Positions 1 to 5,257 are shown, counted from the stretch's first letter. The stretch: DNA of 6,223 nucleotides from an uncultured Roseburia sp. (GCA_946055175.1 CAMGET010000087.1:1-6223), one strand, 5' to 3'. Numbers and translations: made by a program. The notes: a model not told the origin generated them from the sequence alone.

Positions 1-955
1 AACCATCGCACAGGTGCTTGTGATGATGCCGATTGAACTGGTGGTAATGTTTACCGACAAAGGATATTTGGAGGCAGCTGCATCAGGTGACATGGAGCAC
101 ATTATAGAAGCATCTATGCGTATAGCAAGCAGTGATGCGCTGGTCATCGGTTCTCTTTTTTCAACAATTGGAATGATTCTGATTACCATGCTGTTTTGTA
201 AGCTGATTCAGAAACGAAAAATGAACAGCCTTGGATTTGTAAAAAAAGAAATTCTAAAGGAATACGGAATCGGTCTGGTAGTCGGCTTTGCCATCTTTAC
301 AATTGCGGTATTAATCAGTATGCTGACCGGAGGATTAAAGCTGACTGGCTTCTCATCCACATTTGCGCTGGGAACCTTCCTTTTATTCGGACTTGGTTTT
401 ATGATTCAGGGTATGGCAGAAGAAGTGCTTTGCCGCAGTTATTTCATGGTATCCATCGCCAGACGTTATCCGATTTGGGTGGCAGCTGTTTTAAATGCAC
501 TGTTCTTTGCAGCACTGCATTTGGGAAATAGCGGCATCAGCGTACTGGCACTTATCAACCTGACCTTGTTTGGCATTTTTGAATCCGTTTATTTTATAAA
601 GCGGGGAAGTATCTGGGGAGCCGCTGCCGCACACTCTATCTGGAATTTTGTCCAGGGTAATTTTTTCGGAATCAAGGTAAGTGGTATGAACACTTCCTGC
701 AGCGTACTGGAAAGTGTGTCTGTTGAGGGAAAAGATCTTTTAAATGGTGGTGCCTTTGGTTTGGAAGGCAGCATTGCAGTGACCATCGTGCTTGTGGCGG
801 GTATTTTATTCCTGCTGACCATGCGGGCAAAGGACGTTGCAACGGAAGCAGAGGAAGTCATTGAGGAACCTGAGACATCGGATGCAGAGGCAGTAGGGGG
901 AAACGTTTCTGAAGAAAACGTTTCTAAAGAAAACGTTTCTAAAGAAACGGTATAA
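1..955 (+). CDS. CPBP-family intramembrane metalloprotease, 5'-truncated by window edge
   Basis: The frame is open to the left edge, so the true start lies outside the window; 317 residues are visible. The protein is very hydrophobic with several membrane segments. Numbering from the GTG at 14, these lie near residues 1-13, 42-64, 83-105, 116-133, 153-170, 175-192 and 254-270. The CPBP (Abi, CAAX protease and bacteriocin-processing) motifs are all present: EExxxR at 136-141 (EEVLCR), FxxxH at 165-169 and HxxxN at 207-211. The glutamates and histidines of these motifs form the metal-dependent active site in the family, so the enzyme looks catalytically intact. After the last membrane segment comes an acidic tail (about 275-300) and then three NVS(E/K)E repeats. 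Family members process prenylated proteins or peptides or give bacteriocin self-immunity; the substrate here cannot be told. A strong hairpin follows directly, so this is probably the last gene of its transcript. Confidence 0.88.
   Translation, partial: TIAQVLVMMPIELVVMFTDKGYLEAAASGDMEHIIEASMRIASSDALVIGSLFSTIGMILITMLFCKLIQKRKMNSLGFVKKEILKEYGIGLVVGFAIFTIAVLISMLTGGLKLTGFSSTFALGTFLLFGLGFMIQGMAEEVLCRSYFMVSIARRYPIWVAAVLNALFFAALHLGNSGISVLALINLTLFGIFESVYFIKRGSIWGAAAAHSIWNFVQGNFFGIKVSGMNTSCSVLESVSVEGKDLLNGGAFGLEGSIAVTIVLVAGILFLLTMRAKDVATEAEEVIEEPETSDAEAVGGNVSEENVSKENVSKETV
901..945 (+). repeat. Three tandem 15-bp units at the 3' end of the CPBP gene
   Basis: Three head-to-tail units occupy 901-915, 916-930 and 931-945. 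The second and third are identical and the first differs at one base. Each unit is AAACGTTTCTAAAGA or its variant and contains the 8-bp palindrome AAACGTTT. They are in frame and encode NVSEE, NVSKE, NVSKE. Because the unit is five codons, gain or loss changes tail length without breaking the frame. Confidence 0.9.
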
Positions 956-973
956 TTTACGATATACATAGGA

Positions 974-1017
974 ATATAAGAAAAGAAATCCGCTCGTCGG
1001 GTTTCTTTTCTTTATAT
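974..1017 (+). terminator. Terminator hairpin after the CPBP gene
   Basis: A 15-bp stem pairs 978-992 with 998-1012 around a 5-nt loop (993-997), with a single T-G wobble. Skipping 1013 extends it by four more pairs (974-977 with 1014-1017). The 5' arm is purine-rich and the 3' arm is a T-rich run broken by C (TTTCTTTTCTTTAT), giving the hairpin plus U-rich shape of a rho-independent terminator. It begins 19 nt after the stop codon. The A-rich 5' arm means it could also act on the minus strand. Confidence 0.8.
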
Positions 1018-1022
1018 GCGTC

Positions 1023-1122
1023 TAGAAGCGCACGTTTGAGCCTGGCACAGGCTTTGCCTGCACACTTTGTAAAAAACAAGGTGCTCTATGCTTGCATATT
1101 TTGCAAAAAACGTGCTATTCTG
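1023..1122 (+). other. Multi-arm foldable region upstream of the rlmD-like gene (candidate structured leader)
   Basis: An outer helix can form between 1030-1037 (GCACGTTT) and 1108-1115 (AAACGTGC), a perfect 8-bp match. A further four pairs plus one wobble (1023-1027 with 1118-1122) lie beyond a 2x2 internal loop. Enclosed are three small hairpins. They are AGCCT/AGGCT (1039-1043 with 1049-1053) or alternatively CAGGC/GCCTG (1048-1052 with 1056-1060); an 8-bp stem 1063-1070 with 1076-1083 with an all-A loop; and TTGCA/TGCAA (1092-1096 with 1102-1106). Together they would make a closed multibranch junction. It matches no riboswitch or leader class I recognise. Whether it is transcribed is uncertain, because the best promoter-like sequence lies inside it. 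Confidence 0.4.
1092..1121 (+). promoter_or_regulatory. Weak candidate promoter for the rlmD-like gene
   Basis: TTGCAT (1092-1097) and TATTCT (1116-1121) are separated by 18 nt. The -35 matches consensus at three of six positions and the -10 at four of six. Transcription would start near 1128, giving a leader of about 50 nt. It is the best pair I could find in the gap, but it overlaps the inverted-repeat region, so an unseen upstream promoter or read-through is an alternative. Confidence 0.25.
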
Positions 1123-1145
1123 AGAAAAGTAGAGGGCTGTGTGCA

Positions 1146-1160
1146 GAACACTACGTGTTC
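1146..1160. repeat. Short perfect inverted repeat GAACAC-TAC-GTGTTC
   Basis: Six-bp arms (1146-1151 and 1155-1160) flank a 3-nt spacer, six bases upstream of the Shine-Dalgarno sequence of the rlmD-like gene. It could be a dyad operator in DNA or a small hairpin in mRNA beside the ribosome binding site. No regulator family can be assigned from this alone. Confidence 0.5.
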
Positions 1161-1166
1161 GGAATG

Positions 1167-1172
1167 AAAGGA
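1167..1172 (+). promoter_or_regulatory. Shine-Dalgarno that fixes the rlmD start at 1181
   Basis: AAAGGA sits 8 nt before the ATG at 1181. The frame stays open further upstream to a GTG at 1139, but that codon has no comparably placed site and its extra 14 residues do not resemble the family, so the ATG at 1181 is preferred. Confidence 0.75.
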
Positions 1173-1180
1173 TAAAGAAA

Positions 1181-2395
1181 ATGGTAGAACAAAGTAAAAA
1201 GACTAATGCCTGCCCATATGCAAAAAGATGTGGCGGCTGTGAGTATCAGGGCAAGCCTTATGAAGAACAGCTAAAAGAGAAACAGGACTATGTAAGAAAG
1301 ACGCTGCAGGGAATCTGCGAAGTGCGTCCGATTATCGGGATGGAAAACCCTTATCATTATCGTAATAAAGTACATGCGGTATTTGACATTGTGAAAGGCG
1401 GAAAACATACGACACAAAGAGGGGTGAAAAGCAAAGTCAGCGGCGCAGCACCGGGAACGATTATTTCCGGAGTCTACAAAGCCGGTACGCATGACGTGGT
1501 AAATATAGATGCATGTATGATTGAAGACGAAAAAGCAGATGCGATTATTCGTGATATCCGCGGTTTACTCCGCTCCTTTAAGATAAAGACCTATGATGAG
1601 GATACCGGTTATGGTTTATTACGTCATGTACTGATTCGCAAGGGACATTACAGCGGAGAAATTATGGTGGTATTAGTGCTTGGGTCACCGATTCTGCCAT
1701 CGAAAAATAATTTTGTAAAGGCATTGCGTAAGATCCATCCGGAGATTACGACCGTGGTAATCAATGTCAATGACAAGCGGACGAGTATGGTGCTTGGCGA
1801 AAAGGAAACCACCATTTATGGCAAAGGATTCATTGAAGACACTCTGTGTGGCAAGGTTTTTCGAATTTCACCTAAGTCCTTTTATCAGATTAATACGGTG
1901 CAGACAGAAGTGCTTTACGGGAAGGCAATTGAAGCGGCCGGCTTAACAGGAAATGAGACGGTAATAGATGCATATTGTGGCATCGGAACGATTGGTATGA
2001 TTGCTTCCGATAAGGCGAAAGAGGTCATCAGCGTTGAACTGAATAGAGACGCAGTTCGTGATGCAATTGCCAATGCAAAACGCAATCAAATCAAGAATGT
2101 GCAGTTTTACAATGCGGATGCAGGGAAGTTCATGGTAGAGCTTGCCGAACAGAAAAAAAAGGTGGATGTGGTATTTATGGATCCGCCTCGTGCCGGAAGT
2201 GATGAGGCATTTTTATCCTCTGTGGTGAAATTAGCGCCGAAGAAGGTGGTGTATGTGTCCTGTAATCCGGAAACTTTAGCGCGAGATTTGAAATACTTAA
2301 TGAAGCATGGATATGAGACCGGGGCTTGCCAGCCTGTTGATATGTTTCCTTTTACAAAACATGTGGAAGGGATTGTGGCTCTGACAAGAAAATAG
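1181..2395 (+). CDS. rlmD: 23S rRNA (uracil-5-)-methyltransferase, RlmD/RumA type, without TRAM domain
   Basis: The protein has 404 residues from the preferred ATG. Enzymes of the TrmA/RlmC/RlmD family use S-adenosylmethionine to methylate C5 of a uracil in RNA; in Firmicutes one enzyme can act at both U747 and U1939 of 23S rRNA. Visible motifs in order are as follows: the [4Fe-4S] cysteines C11, C17 and C20 (CPYAKRCGGC) with the fourth at C112; the AdoMet motif at 261-270 (VIDAYCGIGT); MDPPRAG at 333-339; the nucleophile C361 in SCNPETLARDL; and the general-base glutamate E396 in KHVEG. All catalytic and cluster residues are therefore present. The Fe-S motif begins at residue 11, leaving no room for the N-terminal TRAM RNA-binding domain of about 60 residues that canonical RlmD carries. 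It may be one of several paralogues in the genome, so the exact target base is inferred. No convincing terminator follows, only a 4-bp hairpin at 2395-2405. Confidence 0.9.
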   Translation: MVEQSKKTNACPYAKRCGGCEYQGKPYEEQLKEKQDYVRKTLQGICEVRPIIGMENPYHYRNKVHAVFDIVKGGKHTTQRGVKSKVSGAAPGTIISGVYKAGTHDVVNIDACMIEDEKADAIIRDIRGLLRSFKIKTYDEDTGYGLLRHVLIRKGHYSGEIMVVLVLGSPILPSKNNFVKALRKIHPEITTVVINVNDKRTSMVLGEKETTIYGKGFIEDTLCGKVFRISPKSFYQINTVQTEVLYGKAIEAAGLTGNETVIDAYCGIGTIGMIASDKAKEVISVELNRDAVRDAIANAKRNQIKNVQFYNADAGKFMVELAEQKKKVDVVFMDPPRAGSDEAFLSSVVKLAPKKVVYVSCNPETLARDLKYLMKHGYETGACQPVDMFPFTKHVEGIVALTRK

Positions 2396-2430
2396 GCGTT
2401 CCGCCAAAGTTTGATATAAGATAAATTCAA

Positions 2431-2459
2431 GTGACAAATTAGAACTTTTGTACTATAAT
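2431..2459 (+). promoter_or_regulatory. Near-consensus sigma-A promoter of rubrerythrin
   Basis: GTGACA (2431-2436, five of six -35 positions) is followed at 17 nt by a perfect TATAAT (2454-2459). The predicted start is near 2466, giving a leader of about 50 nt before the ATG at 2516. The strength of the match suggests high expression, as is usual for rubrerythrin in anaerobes. Confidence 0.8.
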
Positions 2460-2469
2460 AAGACTATCT

Positions 2470-2490
2470 TTAGGGTAATAAAATACCTAA
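2470..2490 (+). other. Small 5'-UTR hairpin in the rubrerythrin leader
   Basis: TTAGG-TA (2470-2477, with G2475 bulged) can pair with TACCTAA (2484-2490) around an A-rich 6-nt loop. It lies just after the predicted transcription start and ahead of the ribosome binding site (AGGAG, 2501-2505). It could stabilise the mRNA 5' end or be an operator dyad; it is too short to be a riboswitch. Confidence 0.35.
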
Positions 2491-2515
2491 GTGTGAGAAA
2501 AGGAGACTTAAAAAA

Positions 2516-3070
2516 ATGGGAAATCTTGAAGCTAAGAACAAATATGCAGGAACACAGACAGAAAAGAATTTAGAGGCAGCTTTTGCCGGAGAGTCACAGG
2601 CCAGAAACAAATATACCTATTTTGCTTCCGTAGCCAAAAAGGAAGGCTATGAACAGATGTCAGCTCTTTTCTTAAAGACAGCAGACAATGAGAAAGAACA
2701 TGCAAAGATGTGGTTCAAGGAATTGAACGGAATCGGTAATACGGCTGACAACCTTGCAGCTGCAGCGGAAGGCGAGAACTATGAATGGACAGACATGTAT
2801 GATGGCTTTGCTAAGACAGCAGAGGAAGAAGGCTTTACCGAACTTGCAGCAAAGTTTAGAGCAGTAGCAGCGATTGAGAAACATCATGAAGAAAGATATC
2901 GCGCACTTCTAAAGAATATCGAGACCGCTCAGGTATTTGAAAAGAGCGAAGTAAAGGTATGGGAGTGCCGCAACTGTGGTCATATCGTAGTAGGAACCAA
3001 GGCTCCTGAGGTATGCCCGGTATGTAATCATCCACAGAGTTATTTTGAAGTACATGCAGAAAATTACTAA
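2516..3070 (+). CDS. rbr: Rubrerythrin (diiron domain plus C-terminal rubredoxin-like domain)
   Basis: This 184-residue cytoplasmic peroxidase reduces hydrogen peroxide to water and protects anaerobes from oxidative stress. Residues 15-135 are the four-helix ferritin-like diiron domain. By comparison with Desulfovibrio rubrerythrin the ligands are E26 (AGES), E59 and H62 (NEKEH), E90, D93, E121 and H124 (EKHH). Residues 149-178 form the rubredoxin-like Fe(SCys)4 site, with C151/C154 and C167/C170 in CxxC pairs. Domain order is classical (rubredoxin at the C-terminus), unlike reverse rubrerythrin. D93 falls where the Desulfovibrio enzyme has E97, the carboxylate that swaps with His56 on redox change. 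The start is supported by AGGAG 10 nt upstream and a near-consensus promoter. It is a single-gene unit, followed by the hairpin that is also the left end of the downstream element. Confidence 0.96.
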   Translation: MGNLEAKNKYAGTQTEKNLEAAFAGESQARNKYTYFASVAKKEGYEQMSALFLKTADNEKEHAKMWFKELNGIGNTADNLAAAAEGENYEWTDMYDGFAKTAEEEGFTELAAKFRAVAAIEKHHEERYRALLKNIETAQVFEKSEVKVWECRNCGHIVVGTKAPEVCPVCNHPQSYFEVHAENY

Positions 3071-3071
3071 G

Positions 3072-3094
3072 TAGGGACGGTTCTTTTGTCTCGA
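3072..3094 (+). repeat. Left terminal inverted repeat of the RAYT element
   Basis: The reverse complement of these bases recurs at 3788-3810 with one mismatch. It begins two bases after the rubrerythrin stop codon, so the element lies directly against that gene. Confidence 0.8.
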
Positions 3095-3113
3095 ATAGCG
3101 AGGCAAAAGAACC
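3079..3113 (+). terminator. REP-like hairpin, likely also the rubrerythrin terminator
   Basis: A 15-bp stem with one T-G wobble pairs 3079-3093 with 3099-3113 around the loop AATAG, nine bases after the rubrerythrin stop. Only TTT follows before CG, so the U-tract is short and termination may be partial. Its 5' arm is the left terminal repeat of the mobile element, so it is also the putative REP recognition structure. Confidence 0.7.
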
Positions 3114-3144
3114 TTTCGTATTACTTATAAAATCTGGAATTCTT

Positions 3145-3174
3145 ATTTGCGAAACAGTTTTTGTTTGGCGAAAT
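3145..3174 (+). other. Imperfect hairpin in the transposase leader
   Basis: ATTTGC-G-AAAC (3145-3155) can pair with GTTT-G-GC-G-AAAT (3163-3174), with one bulge and one mismatch, around a T-rich 7-nt loop. It lies between the REP-like hairpin and the transposase start. A second tiny dyad, GGTT-ATTTC-AACC (3181-3193), follows and is directly preceded by GTAG. These could be subterminal transposase-binding structures; no clear promoter for the gene is visible in this stretch. Confidence 0.35.
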
Positions 3175-3237
3175 CAAGTAGGTTATTTCAACCGCAATCA
3201 CCATCTATTTACAATAAAATATGTTAGGAGGAATTTT

Positions 3238-3816
3238 ATGCCGAGACAAGCACGAAAGAAATCTGTCACTCAGACTTATCATGTAGTCATCAAAGGGGCA
3301 GGCCATGTCATGGATGGGCGATATTTCAGTGAACCTGTTGACACAGCCGGGTACTTACTTAGGGCAGTTCGCTATATTCATTTCAATCCGACGAAAGCAG
3401 GGCTTGAGAGCTCACCGGGAACAGATTATCCATGGAGTAGCTTTTTTGATTATCAAAGGGATAGTGCCAAATTAGCAGATACAGAGCAGGTTCTTTCCTT
3501 GACGGGTGGTAGGGAAACGTTCCTAGAAATGCACAATCATATGGTAGAGGAGGAATGCCTAGACATTGACAAATGTAGAAAAAGAGTCCCTGACGACGTG
3601 GCTGTAGATATAATTTTACAACAATGTAAATGCGACTCCGTGAAGGAGTTACAGGAATTTCCACAGGATGAGCGAAATCAGATTATGGTTCTTCTGTACA
3701 AAAAAGGTATCTCAATTCGGCAATTATCTCGCCTTACTGGGATACCTAAAGGAGTGATTGAAAGAGCATTAAATAAAACGTTGAAAATCGAGACAAAAGA
3801 AGCGTCCCTAAAGTAG
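3238..3816 (+). CDS. RAYT (IS200-like) transposase with in-frame deletion of the HUH catalytic core
   Basis: The 192-residue frame has a strong start: AGGAGG at 3226-3231, 6 nt before the ATG. Residues 1-20 match the family N-terminus (MPRQARKKS, then YHVVIKG). From residue 22 the sequence is GHVMDGRYFSEPV followed by VRYIHFNPTKAGL and WSS, which normally come about 100 residues into the protein. Missing between them are roughly 70-80 residues, including the HxH metal-binding motif and the catalytic tyrosine of the Y1 transposase domain. The join lies near 3295-3303 and keeps the frame. The C-terminal part has a helix-turn-helix-like segment at about 155-178 (ISIRQLSRLTGIPKGVIERA), typical of long clostridial RAYTs. 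Residues from about 184 (IETKEASLK) are encoded by the right terminal repeat. It cannot be an active transposase; it may be a decaying remnant or a DNA-binding-only derivative. It overlaps the convergent EAL gene by 9 bp. Confidence 0.82.
   Translation: MPRQARKKSVTQTYHVVIKGAGHVMDGRYFSEPVDTAGYLLRAVRYIHFNPTKAGLESSPGTDYPWSSFFDYQRDSAKLADTEQVLSLTGGRETFLEMHNHMVEEECLDIDKCRKRVPDDVAVDIILQQCKCDSVKELQEFPQDERNQIMVLLYKKGISIRQLSRLTGIPKGVIERALNKTLKIETKEASLK
3788..3810 (-). repeat. Right terminal inverted repeat of the RAYT element
   Basis: The match to 3072-3094 in inverse orientation is 22 of 23. The repeat is read on the plus strand as the tail of the transposase, and on the minus strand its outer three bases (3808-3810) are the TAG stop of the EAL gene. 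It has no adjacent hairpin partner, unlike the left end. Confidence 0.8.
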
Positions 3817-5193
3817 GCCTTCGAATTCTGCCAACGGAATCGGCTTATAATATAAGAAGCCCTGTGCCCGGTGACAGTCACATTTTAGCAAAAATGCCTC
3901 CTGTGCTTTTGTTTCTATACCTTCTACGATAATATCCATTTCCAATTCGTGCAACATGGCAATGGTATGACTTAAGATACTCTGACTTTTCGGATTTTTA
4001 ATATCAAGGATAAAACCACGGTCAATTTTAATCTCATCAACAGGCTGGTTCTTTAACATTGTCATGGAAGAATAGCCGGTGCCAAAATCATCCATGGACA
4101 AGGTAAAGCCGTATTGACGTAAAATTTTCAGGTTCTCATACATAGTAGATTCATTTTCTAAAAAACCGCTTTCTGTAAGTTCTAAAACAACGTAACTTGG
4201 CGGAACCTTAAAATCTTCGGACAACTGAATCAGGCATTCACGGAATGCCTTGTCGAATACATGTGTTCTGGAAATATTAATGGAAATAGGAACAATTGGC
4301 TGGCTCTTTCTCAACCTTTCTCCGATAAACTGAAAAACTTTCGTCCATATGTAGATATCTACATCAATAATTAATCCATTCTTTTCAAGCACCGGAATGA
4401 ATTGGCCCGGTGTGACTAATCCCCGCTCCGGATGAATCCAGCGAACTAAAGCTTCGCCACCGATAATCTGCCCGGTAGTCATGTCAACTTTCGGCTGAAT
4501 ATAGACATGCAGCTGGTTATCTTTTAAAGCCCCTACGATATCATTTTCTATCATTTTATTTAATAGCATCTGACTGCGCATCTTTTCATCAAAGAAAGCA
4601 TACTTTGCATAAAATTTTCCTTTAATGGTATTTAGCGCCATAGTAGCGTAATCGCGCATGATACTAACTGACATGGTAGGACTTTCTGCAACACAGATTC
4701 CGAATGCCGGAAGAACTTTATAAGGTATTTTAAATTCTGAAATCCGTTGGTCAATCTGTTTTACAATCGCAATTAAGTCATCTTCTGTCTTATAAGGAGT
4801 AAACATTCCAAAAATATCGGCTCGAAAATGGGAAAGAACGACATAATCCCGCATCTGTTTTTGCTCACGAAGAGCGTCTGCTGTGCACTTTAACAGTGCA
4901 TCACCTACATCACGTCCACAGAATTCATTGATGGATTTGAAATTGGCAAAATCTAATACAATCATGGCAAACTTTCTATCAGGATGCTCTAACATAAGCT
5001 CAGCTGTCTTATAGTGAAACGCACGCAGATTATAAAGCTCCGTCATAAAGGTACGGTTGCTCTCTAAGTTATTCTCTGCCATTTTCCGAAGAGAATAGAT
5101 ATAAAGTTCAAAATCCCGGTCGCTCATGTTTCTTAATAAAGTATCTTTCGAAGGTTCCGGTTGAGCCTCGCGACTACTTTCATTATCTGTCAT
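3808..5193 (-). CDS. Degenerate GGDEF - intact EAL protein, predicted c-di-GMP phosphodiesterase
   Basis: The protein has 461 residues, with no membrane segment or signal peptide seen, so it is probably cytoplasmic. Residues about 48-200 are a GGDEF-fold domain in which the signature is replaced by FRADIFG (123-129), so it should not synthesise c-di-GMP, though it might bind nucleotide or regulate. Residues about 213-461 are an EAL domain with the full catalytic set: E247 in EALVRW, N306 in INIS, E338 in LELTES, D368-D369 in DDFGTGYSS, K389 in KIDRGF, E424 in VEGIET and Q444 in QGF. It should therefore hydrolyse c-di-GMP to pGpG, affecting motility, adhesion or surface properties. The start is supported by AGGAG at 5203-5207, 9 nt upstream. 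It lies 54 nt downstream of the MFS-LuxR gene on the same strand. The stop codon falls inside the right repeat of the mobile element, and the C-terminus (KPIPLAEFEGLL) is near the usual family end. Confidence 0.93.
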   Translation of the reverse strand: MTDNESSREAQPEPSKDTLLRNMSDRDFELYIYSLRKMAENNLESNRTFMTELYNLRAFHYKTAELMLEHPDRKFAMIVLDFANFKSINEFCGRDVGDALLKCTADALREQKQMRDYVVLSHFRADIFGMFTPYKTEDDLIAIVKQIDQRISEFKIPYKVLPAFGICVAESPTMSVSIMRDYATMALNTIKGKFYAKYAFFDEKMRSQMLLNKMIENDIVGALKDNQLHVYIQPKVDMTTGQIIGGEALVRWIHPERGLVTPGQFIPVLEKNGLIIDVDIYIWTKVFQFIGERLRKSQPIVPISINISRTHVFDKAFRECLIQLSEDFKVPPSYVVLELTESGFLENESTMYENLKILRQYGFTLSMDDFGTGYSSMTMLKNQPVDEIKIDRGFILDIKNPKSQSILSHTIAMLHELEMDIIVEGIETKAQEAFLLKCDCHRAQGFLYYKPIPLAEFEGLL

Positions 5194-5227
5194 GTATGCT
5201 ATCTCCTAATCGACAATTTCTACAACT

Positions 5228-5257
5228 ATTATAGCATTTAATACTATCTAAAGTCGA
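5228..5257 (-). promoter_or_regulatory. Extended -10 promoter of the EAL gene
   Basis: On the minus strand TGC-TATAAT is seen, a perfect -10 (5233-5228) with the TG extension at 5236-5235. TCGACT (5257-5252, four of six matches to TTGACA) lies 18 nt upstream, inside the last codons of the LuxR-type gene. Transcription would start near 5221, giving a leader of about 28 nt. The phosphodiesterase can thus be expressed apart from the upstream gene. Confidence 0.65.

Larger units (their letters stand above)
3072..3810 (+). mobile_element. RAYT/IS200-like element with 23-bp terminal inverted repeats
   Basis: The left end at 3072-3094 and the right end at 3788-3810 are reverse complements at 22 of 23 positions; the only mismatch is near the middle. 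Between them lies a single gene for a REP-associated tyrosine transposase. The left end is embedded in a long hairpin; the right end has no hairpin partner. A GTAG tetranucleotide lies at 3071-3074, just outside the left stem, which recalls the GTAG recognised beside REP hairpins by TnpA-REP proteins in enterobacteria. The sequence AAGTAGG occurs at both outer edges (3069-3075 and 3811-3817) and once inside (3176-3182). The transposase lacks its catalytic core, so the element is probably immobile by itself and would need help in trans. The 739-bp boundary is inferred from the repeats. Confidence 0.72.

Noticed and set aside
589..969. Minus-strand open frame of 126 codons inside the CPBP gene
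   Set aside because: It is antisense to a gene with clear family motifs, is rich in Ser/Thr from complementing the repeat tail, and has no ribosome binding site or family resemblance.
1139..1180. GTG at 1139 as the start of the methyltransferase
   Set aside because: It has no well-placed Shine-Dalgarno, the extra 14 residues do not resemble the family and they contain the GAACAC dyad; ATG 1181 has AAAGGA at 8 nt.
1764..1946. Plus-strand 60-codon frame inside the methyltransferase gene
   Set aside because: It is an out-of-frame overlap with a well-supported coding region; no recognisable protein.
2395..2405. Terminator after the methyltransferase gene
   Set aside because: The stem is only 4 bp (GGCG/CGCC) and is not followed by a T-tract.
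2437..2475. PerR or other peroxide-responsive operator at the rubrerythrin promoter
   Set aside because: I looked for TTATAAT-type dyads; only short AT-rich partial matches occur, no convincing palindrome.
3775..3810. REP-like hairpin at the right end mirroring the left end
   Set aside because: The arm that would pair with the right repeat is absent; only the inverted match to the left end exists.
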